This document shows, one piece after another, positions 1 through 5,861 of a stretch of DNA of 6,077 bases (its first letter is position 1; each line of letters starts with the position of its first letter). The position numbers and the translations under genes were made by a program. The stretch lies in assembly GCA_947651335.1 (NCBI GenBank), contig CANSYV010000102.1:1-6077 (forward strand). The letters are read 5' to 3'. This DNA is from an uncultured Lachnospiraceae bacterium (GTDB taxonomy: Bacteria; Bacillota; Clostridia; Lachnospirales; Lachnospiraceae). The notes under the pieces are model-generated. The model saw only the letters and a list, made by a program, of their open reading frames with translations. It was not told the origin of the DNA and did not search any database.

Positions 1-1
1 A

Positions 2-130
2 TTTTTTTCACATCAAGGGCAACTGTTCGTAGTTTTTCAAAGGAAAAATCAGACGGTTAAGATTACACCTGTAAATGCCTCAAAGGAAATTGAAAAAATG
101 ATCAAGCATGTGAAAAATACAACTCTGTGA
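2..130 (+). CDS. C-terminal end of a gene entering from the left, possibly a bacterial PH-domain protein (partial)
   Basis: An open plus-strand frame runs from the first bases of the window to TGA at 128-130, giving 42 residues; the start lies outside. The readable part alternates hydrophobic and polar residues (QLFVVFQRKNQTVKITPVN) and ends in a charged helix (SKEIEKMIKHVKN). This strand, turn, strand, then C-terminal helix pattern is what bacterial PH-like domains (bPH family) look like at their end, where a phrase such as 'ITP.d..efI..l' is usual. The call is an inference from that pattern only. GC is about 32-33% by hand count over bases 1-120, well below the mid-50s of the helicase gene, which may mean a different origin. 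The gene converges on the methyltransferase. I am fairly sure it is coding and unsure about the family. Confidence 0.5.
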   Translation, partial: FFSHQGQLFVVFQRKNQTVKITPVNASKEIEKMIKHVKNTTL

Positions 131-214
131 AAAACGGCTGTGCCCGCCCACTTTTTTCCAGTAAAGCGGACGGCTCTGTACCTCCTGGTATTGTTCCAGT
201 TCCATAAGCGCCAC
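80..214 (-). CDS. Doubtful small ORF, 44 codons, with a strong RBS
   Basis: A GTG at 214-212 is preceded by AAAGGAGG (227-220) with a 5-nt spacer; an in-frame ATG follows at 205. The frame stops with TGA at 82-80. The first half reads like a natural helix (VALMELEQYQEVQSRPLYWK) and stays open upstream past the methyltransferase stop. The last 14 or so residues lie antisense to the end of the plus-strand gene and look non-coding (CIFHMLDHFFNFL). It may be a short peptide gene, the remnant of a gene cut off by a rearrangement near position 130, or chance. No family is recognised. Confidence 0.25.
   Translation of the reverse strand: MALMELEQYQEVQSRPLYWKKVGGHSRFSQSCIFHMLDHFFNFL
129..158. terminator. 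Weak candidate two-way terminator between convergent genes
   Basis: Immediately after the plus-strand stop codon, an A5 run (130-134) is followed by GGC (136-138), a 7-base loop, GCC (146-148) and a T6 run (152-157). The A and T runs can pair below the GGC/GCC stem, with an uneven mismatch (C135 against CAC 149-151). Both strands then end in a T run, as expected of a shared terminator between converging genes. The GC stem is only 3 bp, so this is a position-based guess more than a strong structure. Confidence 0.35.
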
Positions 215-219
215 GTGAG

Positions 220-227
220 CCTCCTTT
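220..227 (-). promoter_or_regulatory. Strong Shine-Dalgarno sequence with no convincing gene
   Basis: AAAGGAGG on the minus strand, 5 nt before a GTG at 214. A second copy of the same 8 bases (minus strand, 260-253) overlaps the TAA stop of the methyltransferase. Two near-ideal ribosome binding sites in about 40 bases suggest a gene did, or does, follow the methyltransferase here. Confidence 0.4.
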
Positions 228-247
228 GGCCTGGCCAAACCCAGGCC
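228..247. repeat. Short GC-rich inverted repeat after the methyltransferase
   Basis: GGCCTGG (228-234) and CCAGGCC (241-247) form a perfect 7-bp stem with a 6-base loop. No T run follows on either strand, so it is not a standard intrinsic terminator. On the minus strand it sits between two AAAGGAGG motifs and could influence translation or protect the 3' end of the mRNA. Confidence 0.45.
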
Positions 248-258
248 GAGGCCCTCCT

Positions 259-1032
259 TTACGCTTTTCCGGACTCCCTGGCCAGCACATAAACCCTCTC
301 ACTGTCTTCCCGAGGCGGATTGTAGGTAAAGGCATCGTAGGCCGCCATGTACTCCATCCCCGCTTTTTCCAGCAGATGTATCACTTCCTCCAGGGCATAG
401 GCTTTCTGATAATGCACCTCCTGATGCTTGGAATACAGGCCGTTCTCCTCCCGCTGGAACAGAGACAGCTGATAAATATTCAGCCGTTCCTCCTGGTCAA
501 ACTCATTTTCCCAGATAAAACTGGCCTCCTCCCGGTCTTCCGCAATGGTACAGTTTCCCAGAATCTCTTCATATTTATAGAGGGTATTTAAGTCGAAGAT
601 AAAAATCCCGCCCGGGTCCAGATAATTATTCACCAGCCGGAACACCTGCAGTAAATCTTCCTGCTCAGTCACATAGTTTAGCGAATCACAGACACAGACC
701 ACGGCCCTCACTGTTCCGTACAGCTCAAACTCCCGCATATCCTGGAGAAGATACAGAATGTCCAGGCCGCTCTCCTCCCGTTTCTCCACTGCAGCCTGCA
801 GCATCTCAGGAGAACAGTCCACTCCAATCATATCGTACCCGTTCTCCGCCAGCAGCTGGGTGATACTGCCTGTACCACAGCCCAGCTCCAAAACCAGACC
901 GTCCTCAATTTTCTGCTCTCTCAAAAGACTGCAGATATATTGGGACCACTGCTGATAGGGGATATTATCCATGAACATATCATATACAGCCGCAAAACTT
1001 CCGTAGGTAACTGAATGCGTTTCACTTTGCAT
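259..1032 (-). CDS. Class I SAM-dependent methyltransferase, YqeM-like
   Basis: A cytoplasmic, soluble protein of 257 residues with a Rossmann-type methyltransferase fold. Visible motifs: the N-terminal YGSFAAVYDMFMDNIPYQQW (10-29), typical of YqeM-like proteins; the SAM-binding glycine loop VLELGCGTG (47-55); the acidic end of strand 2 in GVDCSPEML (70-78, D72 expected to contact the ribose); DMREF as the motif around the adenine; and LDPGGIFIFDLNTL as the post-catalytic strand region. The substrate cannot be told from the sequence. I chose ATG at 1032 because GAGGTG lies 9 nt upstream and the family homology begins just after it; an in-frame TTG at 1071 would add 13 residues that contain this RBS. 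It lies 73 nt downstream of the Ig-like protein gene with no visible terminator between, so co-transcription is possible. It converges on the gene at the left edge. Confidence 0.9.
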   Translation of the reverse strand: MQSETHSVTYGSFAAVYDMFMDNIPYQQWSQYICSLLREQKIEDGLVLELGCGTGSITQLLAENGYDMIGVDCSPEMLQAAVEKREESGLDILYLLQDMREFELYGTVRAVVCVCDSLNYVTEQEDLLQVFRLVNNYLDPGGIFIFDLNTLYKYEEILGNCTIAEDREEASFIWENEFDQEERLNIYQLSLFQREENGLYSKHQEVHYQKAYALEEVIHLLEKAGMEYMAAYDAFTYNPPREDSERVYVLARESGKA

Positions 1033-1041
1033 TTTTGAATA

Positions 1042-1047
1042 CACCTC
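1042..1047 (-). promoter_or_regulatory. Ribosome binding site that sets the methyltransferase start
   Basis: GAGGTG on the minus strand, within AAAAGAGGTG, ends 9 nt before ATG 1032-1030. This favours the ATG over the upstream in-frame TTG at 1071, for which I see no comparable site. Confidence 0.65.
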
Positions 1048-1105
1048 TTTTCTGATTAGGAGTTCTCTCAATTAGAGTGTATATCTGAATCCCCCATCTG
1101 CATAT

Positions 1106-2173
1106 TTAGTCCAGCCTGATCCACCGCTCCAGCCTGTTTCCATATTTATCCGAACCGCATTGAACTCTCAGAGTTGTGTATTTTACATTCTCTGGAAGCA
1201 GAACCCCAAACCAGAAATCTCCCGTTCCTCCGGAATAAAGTCTGCAGCTATGGGACTGCATCAGATTTTTTCCCAAAACCGCCCTCGCTCTGCCGGACAT
1301 TGAAATTGATCCGTTTTCATTAAACAAATCATAAACATTCACCAGATCTGCCCCTGTGGATTCTCCGTCTCCAGATATGTATCTCATTTCGAAATGGTAT
1401 AAAACCCACCTTTCATTTCCAGAAGGCTTTTCATTGAACCTGTTTTCAGATTGGACAATGCTGTCCGCTTCGCCACCGTCTTTGCACTCCAGCAGTTTTA
1501 ATCCGTATTTTCTTACGCCATCATACTTTTTCACTGAAAATTCCGTTCCGCTGCGTGCGGATACCGGATTATTTCTTCCGCCGGGTGCATTGGGATCAAC
1601 GACACTTTTTACAGTTACTTTACACTTATATTCTTCTCCATACAAATTTCGTGCGCTTATATAAGTCGTACCTGTATATTTCCCAGTTACCTTTCCCTTG
1701 CTGTCTACAGAAGCATTCGAGTCTGCTGCACGCCACAGAAACTTCTGCTTTGTCCCTTTCATTTTAAGCCGGTACGTCTGTCCCTGCTTAATTGTGATGG
1801 ATTTTTTACTTATTTTCGGTGTCTCTACAGTAATTTTGCAGGCATATCTTGTCTTTCCATAGGTCATACTAACCGTAGCTGTTCCTTTTGATTTTGCCTT
1901 GATGATTCCAGATTTGCTGACAGATGCAACTTTACCATTGCTGGTTTTCCATTTCGCCCTCTTCGGATTTAAAAAAGTGTAAAATCTGCCTTTCTTTCCT
2001 TTTGTAATATATCCTCTCGTTGTCTTACCCTGTCTTACGTCGAACCTTACTTGATTCGAATTCGTCAGGTATGTCTGTGCGTTCCCGTCTTCACTGGCTG
2101 CTGATACATTCTGCGCCACAGCCAACATGATAATCAACATGATAATTGACGCAATACATTTCTTATTTTTCAT
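1106..2173 (-). CDS. Secreted protein with two Big_2 (Ig-like) repeats and a C-terminal beta-rich domain
   Basis: A 355-residue exported protein. Residues 1-25 are a signal peptide: a KNKK positive start, a hydrophobic core (IASIIMLIIMLAVA) and a VSA-A cleavage site after A25. No lipobox cysteine, LPXTG motif or second membrane segment is seen, so it is probably released or held non-covalently. Residues about 42-116 and 120-190 are two Big_2-like repeats: the first has WKTSNGKVASVSKSGIIKAK followed by KGTATVSM and YACKITV; the second has the matching VDSKGKVTGKYTGTTYIS and YKCKVTV. Residues about 200-355 resemble DUF4352-type beta-sandwich domains (FNEKPSGNERWVLYHFEMRY, then a late GDFWFGVLLPENV); that match is an inference. 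Start: AGGAGG 6 nt before ATG. GC is about 32-52% in sampled 60-base blocks, lower than the helicase gene. It starts 34 nt after the nitroreductase stop. A role in adhesion or surface binding is only a guess. Confidence 0.85.
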   Translation of the reverse strand: MKNKKCIASIIMLIIMLAVAQNVSAASEDGNAQTYLTNSNQVRFDVRQGKTTRGYITKGKKGRFYTFLNPKRAKWKTSNGKVASVSKSGIIKAKSKGTATVSMTYGKTRYACKITVETPKISKKSITIKQGQTYRLKMKGTKQKFLWRAADSNASVDSKGKVTGKYTGTTYISARNLYGEEYKCKVTVKSVVDPNAPGGRNNPVSARSGTEFSVKKYDGVRKYGLKLLECKDGGEADSIVQSENRFNEKPSGNERWVLYHFEMRYISGDGESTGADLVNVYDLFNENGSISMSGRARAVLGKNLMQSHSCRLYSGGTGDFWFGVLLPENVKYTTLRVQCGSDKYGNRLERWIRLD

Positions 2174-2179
2174 TTTTCT

Positions 2180-2185
2180 CCTCCT
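2180..2185 (-). promoter_or_regulatory. Ribosome binding site of the Ig-like protein gene
   Basis: AGGAGG on the minus strand, within AAGGAGGAG, with a 6-nt spacer to ATG 2173-2171. It lies in the 34-nt gap after the nitroreductase gene. That gap has no hairpin with a T run, which supports read-through from upstream. Confidence 0.75.
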
Positions 2186-2207
2186 TCTTTCTATTTTTTA
2201 CGAAAAA

Positions 2208-2729
2208 CTACTCCACATAATACACCCAGTTGTCTTTCCTATCCGGAATACCCGGATACTCACCGTCCACATAACCAAGGGCGCAATGCCCGATTCCCTC
2301 ATACTCACCGGTAATCCCCAGGGACTTTAAGATTTCCAGGCCTTCTTCTGTCTCAAATTCCTCCTTCGCCCTGTGAATCCAGCAGCTCCCGATGCCAAGC
2401 TCATGGGCGGCCAGCATGAGATTTCCCATCACCAGGCTTCCATCGTACACCCGGTTCACGCAGCTCTTATCCGCAAGGACAATCAGAATCACAGGAGCCC
2501 CGTAAAAAGGATCACCTTTGCTCCCCATAATCTTTGCATTCATAGCAGACAGTTTATCCCGCATCTCTTTATTAGTCACCGCAATAATAATAGGCGACTG
2601 GGTATTCATGCCCGTGGCCGCATAGGTTCCGGCTGTGATAATCTGGTCCAGAATTTCCCTGGATATCATATCCTGTTTGAATTTCCGTATACTCCTGCGT
2701 GTCTGAATTTTGTTTAACAAATCTGTCAT
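2208..2729 (-). CDS. Nitroreductase-family FMN-dependent oxidoreductase
   Basis: A small cytoplasmic flavoprotein of 173 residues (175 from the alternative ATG at 2735). The family binds FMN as a dimer and uses NAD(P)H to reduce nitro compounds, quinones or related acceptors; the natural substrate is usually unknown. Family marks: the N-terminal RRSIRKF phosphate-binding arginines (residues 11-17 from ATG 2729), the helix ending AATGMNTQSP, the GIGSCWIHRAKEEF segment that lies by the flavin, and the closing GHCALGYVDGE. The length fits the short nitroreductases of Clostridia. Start choice: AGGAGG lies inside the last codons of the helicase gene, 2 nt before ATG 2735 but 8 nt before ATG 2729; the second spacing is normal, so I prefer 2729. 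With ATG 2735 the two genes overlap by ATGA. Either way translation is probably coupled to the helicase. Confidence 0.93.
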   Translation of the reverse strand: MTDLLNKIQTRRSIRKFKQDMISREILDQIITAGTYAATGMNTQSPIIIAVTNKEMRDKLSAMNAKIMGSKGDPFYGAPVILIVLADKSCVNRVYDGSLVMGNLMLAAHELGIGSCWIHRAKEEFETEEGLEILKSLGITGEYEGIGHCALGYVDGEYPGIPDRKDNWVYYVE

Positions 2730-2731
2730 GT

Positions 2732-5647
2732 TCATTTCCTCCTTATTTCATAATATGCCGGCTCTTCTGCCGCTTTTTGTACATCCCTGCCCTCTGTCTC
2801 AAAGGCTCCGTAAATCACCCTGCCTTCATCCTCCTGTCCTGTGCCTGCCCTGCCCACAGTCCCGTTCAGACGTTCCTTCAATAAGGTATTTCTCTTTGTC
2901 ACCGTCACATTTCTCACCGCATAGGATAAAGCCTTCTTTGTCCCCACAATCACCAGTATCTTCTTCGCCCTGGTAATTCCCGTATAGATCAGATTGCGCT
3001 GAAGCATGACAAAATGATTCATCAACACCGGCATGACCACAATGGGATATTCTGACCCCTGGGCTTTGTGAATAGTTGTGGCGTAAGCATGCACCAGCTC
3101 ATCCAGTTCCGCGGCATCATACTCCAGCAGCCGCTGGTCAAAGTCCACTTTCAGCGTTTTGCCCTGGATATCCACGGAATCAATCACACCGATATCACCG
3201 TTAAACACTTCCTTATCGTAATTGTTCCGTATCTGCATCACCTTATCCCCGGCCCGAAACAGGGAACCGCTGCGGCGCAGTCCATCTCCCTGGGGATTCA
3301 GCGCTTCCTGAAGGGCAAGATTCAAAGCCGCCGCGCCAGCCGCCCCTCTCTGCATAGGAGTCAATACCTGAATCTGCTGGGGCGGTGTGTGATAATACCT
3401 GGACAGATTGTGTTTCACCAGCTTCACCACCTCAGCGGCGGCCGCTTCTGGGTCTTCCTTGGCCACGAAAAAGAAATCCGTCTCCTTTCCGTTGGAGATA
3501 TCCGGCATTTTCCCCTCATTGATTCTGTGGGCATTCATAATAATCCGGCTGGTCTGGGCCTGGCGGAAAATCTTTGTGAGGCGGATGACAGGAAACATAT
3601 CAGAATCAATAATATCCCGCAGCACATTTCCCGCCCCCACGGAGGGCAGCTGGTCGATATCCCCCACCAGCACCAGACGCATGCCCGCGGGGATGGCTTT
3701 CAGCAGGGCATTCATCAGCACAATATCAATCATGGAGCATTCGTCCACAATCAGCACATCTCCTTCCAGGGGCTGTTCCTCATTTTTCTGATACCCGTCA
3801 GGCGGCTTGCACTCCAGCAGGCGGTGGATGGTCTTCGCTTCCAGCCCTGTGGCTTCCGTCATCCGTTTTGCCGCCCTTCCTGTGGGGGCAGCCAGCAGAA
3901 TCTTCAGCCCAAAGGCACGGTATGCGGCAATAATCCCCTGGGTGGCAGTGGTCTTTCCCGTTCCTGGACCGCCGGTGAGCACCATCACTTTTGACACAGC
4001 CGCTTTTCTGATGGCATCTGCCTGGACGGCATCGTATTCCATATGTACCTTTTCCTGTATCCGTCCCACATCCACGGACAGCTCCTGATTCCCTGTCTTT
4101 CTCCTGGCTTCCATCAGAGCATTCCACAGCCTGTCCTGGGCCGGAGCCCGGGCCAGCTTCCTTAATTTCCCCGCCACACCTGTCTCCGCATAGTAAAAAG
4201 GCGGCAGGTAGATGGCATCCTCCCCGTCTTCCCCCAGACTCTGGACAATCAGGTCTTTGTCTTTTAACATCTGGTCAAGGGTCATCACAATCCTGGTCTC
4301 ATCCGCCTCCAGAAGCTCTGCCGCCTTTTCTACCAGCTGGCTCTTTCCTGCATACACATGCCCTTCATCTGCCAGACTGCTCAGGGTGTACATCATACCG
4401 CTGCGCAGACGCACATAAGACTCTTTTCCAAACCCCAGCTTTTCGGCAATACTGTCCGCTGTCTTAAAACCAATGCCCCAGATATCGTCCGCCAGCCGGA
4501 AGGGATTTTCTTTCACCTTCCCGATGCTCTCATTGCCGTACTGCCGGTATATTTTCGCTGCAAAAGACGTATTCACGCCATAGCTCTGGAGAAAGAGCAT
4601 GACATTTTTAATCTCTTTTTGGCGCTCCCAGCTTTCCTGAATCTGACGGATTCTCTTGGTTCCCAGCCCTTCCACTTCCCGGAGACGGGATATATCCGAT
4701 TCAATAATCTCTATAGTCTCTGTTCCAAACTTCTGGACAATCCTGCCCGCGAACTTCGGCCCCACCCCCTTTATAAGCCCTGACCCCAGGTACTTTTCAA
4801 TGCCATAGACTGTGGCTGGCAGAGTCTCCTCCCAGGTTTCTGCCAGAAACTGTTTTCCATACCTGCTGTCCACCTTCCAGTTTCCCTCAATCAGAAGGAC
4901 AGAGCCCACATTCACATCCAGCATATTTCCCACAACCGCCACCAGGTCTTTATAATTCTTCACCGCGCATTTTAATACCGTGTAGCCGTTATCCGGGTTT
5001 TGATAAGTAATCCGCTCCACCACGCCCCGCAGTTTCATAGTGGTATGCTTTGGCTTTTGAACCGGCGGCGGCACTTTCCCCGCACCCTGCTCCTTTTTTC
5101 CTTCCCTCTTCTCCTGTGCCATGCGCTCATAGACCTGCTGATTCATCCGGCAGTCGTTTAACGCCCTGTGGGCTCCTTTGCTGGAAATCTGGTAATATTC
5201 TGCCAGATCCACCAGACGGTGATGCCGCAGACGGGGCAGATGTTTCCTGGCCATAAACAGGGTATCCACATAATCATTGCCAGGCACCCGTCCGTAAAAC
5301 CGCCGGGCATCCCGATAGAGGAACTTCATGTCAAAATTGGCAATGTTATGACCCACCAGCACAAATCCATCCGCAAACTCCAGAAATTTATCCAAAACTT
5401 CCCGAAAAGACGGGGAATCCGCCACCATCTCATCGGTAATCCCGTTCACCCGGCTGGCCCCATAAGGGATCTGCCGCCCGGGATTCACCAGTGTACTGAA
5501 TTCCTCCACCGGTGTGCCGGATTGGACTTTCACCGCCGATATCTCGATTACCTCATCGGTTTTCGGTGAAATCCCTGTGGTCTCCAGGTCAAAGACTACG
5601 TAGTCCGGGGTGTATATATGTAATAATTTTCCTTTTTGATCCGCCAT
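2732..5647 (-). CDS. DEDDh 3'-5' exonuclease fused to RecD2-type SF1B DNA helicase
   Basis: A 971-residue two-part enzyme of DNA repair or replication. Residues 1-178 are a DnaQ/PolC-epsilon type exonuclease with all five DEDDh residues: D20 and E22 (FDLETTG), D106 (GHNIANFD), H160 and D165 (HRALND). A charged, proline-rich linker (about 179-203) follows. Residues 204-971 are a complete RecD2: the opening MKLRGVVERITYQNPDNGYT where stand-alone RecD2 proteins start; helix-hairpin-helix segments near 288-300 (IKGVGPKFAG), 322-330 (EGLGTKR) and 385-400 (WGIGFKTADS); Walker A GGPGTGKT (559-566, K565); Walker B VDECSM (D635, E636); motif III GDIDQLPSVGAG; motif V TTIHKAQG (H860); motif VI TGITRAKK (R893). 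RecD2 is a 5'-3' helicase acting without RecBC. The exonuclease would degrade the opposite polarity, as inferred from family behaviour. There is no Shine-Dalgarno sequence before M204, so RecD2 is not separately started. Start ATG 5647 has AAGGA 9 nt upstream. Confidence 0.95.
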   Translation of the reverse strand: MADQKGKLLHIYTPDYVVFDLETTGISPKTDEVIEISAVKVQSGTPVEEFSTLVNPGRQIPYGASRVNGITDEMVADSPSFREVLDKFLEFADGFVLVGHNIANFDMKFLYRDARRFYGRVPGNDYVDTLFMARKHLPRLRHHRLVDLAEYYQISSKGAHRALNDCRMNQQVYERMAQEKREGKKEQGAGKVPPPVQKPKHTTMKLRGVVERITYQNPDNGYTVLKCAVKNYKDLVAVVGNMLDVNVGSVLLIEGNWKVDSRYGKQFLAETWEETLPATVYGIEKYLGSGLIKGVGPKFAGRIVQKFGTETIEIIESDISRLREVEGLGTKRIRQIQESWERQKEIKNVMLFLQSYGVNTSFAAKIYRQYGNESIGKVKENPFRLADDIWGIGFKTADSIAEKLGFGKESYVRLRSGMMYTLSSLADEGHVYAGKSQLVEKAAELLEADETRIVMTLDQMLKDKDLIVQSLGEDGEDAIYLPPFYYAETGVAGKLRKLARAPAQDRLWNALMEARRKTGNQELSVDVGRIQEKVHMEYDAVQADAIRKAAVSKVMVLTGGPGTGKTTATQGIIAAYRAFGLKILLAAPTGRAAKRMTEATGLEAKTIHRLLECKPPDGYQKNEEQPLEGDVLIVDECSMIDIVLMNALLKAIPAGMRLVLVGDIDQLPSVGAGNVLRDIIDSDMFPVIRLTKIFRQAQTSRIIMNAHRINEGKMPDISNGKETDFFFVAKEDPEAAAAEVVKLVKHNLSRYYHTPPQQIQVLTPMQRGAAGAAALNLALQEALNPQGDGLRRSGSLFRAGDKVMQIRNNYDKEVFNGDIGVIDSVDIQGKTLKVDFDQRLLEYDAAELDELVHAYATTIHKAQGSEYPIVVMPVLMNHFVMLQRNLIYTGITRAKKILVIVGTKKALSYAVRNVTVTKRNTLLKERLNGTVGRAGTGQEDEGRVIYGAFETEGRDVQKAAEEPAYYEIRRK
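2738..2743 (-). promoter_or_regulatory. RBS embedded in the 3' end of the helicase gene; decides the nitroreductase start
   Basis: AGGAGG encodes the penultimate Arg-Arg of the helicase (codons AGG AGG before AAA TGA). It is 2 nt from ATG 2735 and 8 nt from ATG 2729. The two rare-looking AGG codons appear to be there because they double as the next gene's binding site. Confidence 0.75.
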
Positions 5648-5656
5648 TTGCTACTT

Positions 5657-5661
5657 TCCTT
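5657..5661 (-). promoter_or_regulatory. Ribosome binding site of the exonuclease-helicase gene
   Basis: AAGGA on the minus strand, within GAAGGAAAG, ends 9 nt before ATG 5647-5645. It is weaker than the AGGAGG sites of the two genes downstream. It begins only 8 bases beyond the edge of the hairpin element, so structure in the element could affect access to it. Confidence 0.6.
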
Positions 5662-5662
5662 C

Positions 5663-5669
5663 ATATCAT
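5663..5669. repeat. Left copy of 7-bp direct repeat ATATCAT (candidate target-site duplication)
   Basis: ATATCAT abuts the left terminal inverted repeat. The same seven bases abut the right one at 5830-5836. If C5662 and C5829 are counted, the repeat is CATATCAT, though C5829 also belongs to the inverted repeat. The sequence is AT-rich and short, so chance is possible. Confidence 0.5.
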
Positions 5670-5829
5670 GATTAGAGCGTCAAAAGTCCATTTTCATTGG
5701 TGAGATAATTTTTCGAAGATCCGTGCCGCAAGATATGAAGTCGATGTGGTGCATCGACGCAATATCTTGTGGTGCGGAGATTCGGAAAATTAGCCAGCAA
5801 GGGAAATGAGGCCTTTTGACGTTCTAATC
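5670..5829. mobile_element. 160-bp MITE-like palindromic element with terminal inverted repeats
   Basis: The ends carry 17-base inverted repeats, GATTAGAGCGTCAAAAG at 5670-5686 against GATTAGAACGTCAAAAG read from the other strand at 5829-5813, with one difference. A 7-base direct repeat, ATATCAT, flanks it (5663-5669 and 5830-5836), as a target-site duplication would. The inside continues the palindrome: 5706-5736 pairs with 5762-5792 with few breaks, and GTCGATG (5740-5746) pairs with CATCGAC (5752-5758) around a TGGTG loop. The whole element can fold into one long hairpin. It has no reading frame of its own, so any movement would need a transposase elsewhere. Alternative readings are a structured RNA or an intergenic palindromic repeat of the REP/ERIC kind. 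The palindrome is certain; the mobile origin is inferred. Confidence 0.7.
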
Positions 5830-5836
5830 ATATCAT
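5830..5836. repeat. Right copy of 7-bp direct repeat ATATCAT (candidate target-site duplication)
   Basis: ATATCAT directly follows the right terminal inverted repeat and matches 5663-5669. Most of it also lies within the candidate -10 box of the helicase gene. Confidence 0.5.
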
Positions 5837-5861
5837 ACCGCTGTATAAAAATCCCTGACAG
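5832..5861 (-). promoter_or_regulatory. Candidate promoter for the exonuclease-helicase gene
   Basis: On the minus strand, CTGTCA (5861-5856, four of six bases of TTGACA) is followed after 18 nt by TATGAT (5837-5832, five of six bases of TATAAT). It lies between the upstream gene's terminator and the hairpin element. Transcription would begin near 5825, inside the right terminal repeat, so the leader RNA would contain nearly the whole element. The boxes are imperfect and this is tentative. Confidence 0.35.

Noticed and set aside
102..335. A 77-codon minus-strand frame over the methyltransferase end
   Set aside because: It overlaps the conserved 3' end of the methyltransferase in another frame and is a low-complexity Gly, Pro, Arg and Lys string typical of frame shadows.
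259..591. A plus-strand frame of about 120 codons antisense to the methyltransferase
   Set aside because: It is the reverse of a gene with clear motif conservation and has no promoter or ribosome binding site visible.
1033..1071. An upstream TTG start for the methyltransferase, adding 13 residues
   Set aside because: The added stretch contains the ribosome binding site for ATG 1032, has no good site of its own and lies outside the family's usual start.
3068..3994. A 308-codon open frame on the plus strand inside the helicase gene
   Set aside because: It is fully antisense to the conserved helicase motifs, is rich in His, Gln and Pro from reversed codons, has no ribosome binding site that I can see and matches no family I know.
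5036..5038. Separate translation start of RecD2 at Met204 of the fusion
   Set aside because: The codon matches where free RecD2 proteins begin, but no Shine-Dalgarno sequence precedes it and the frame is open throughout from 5647.
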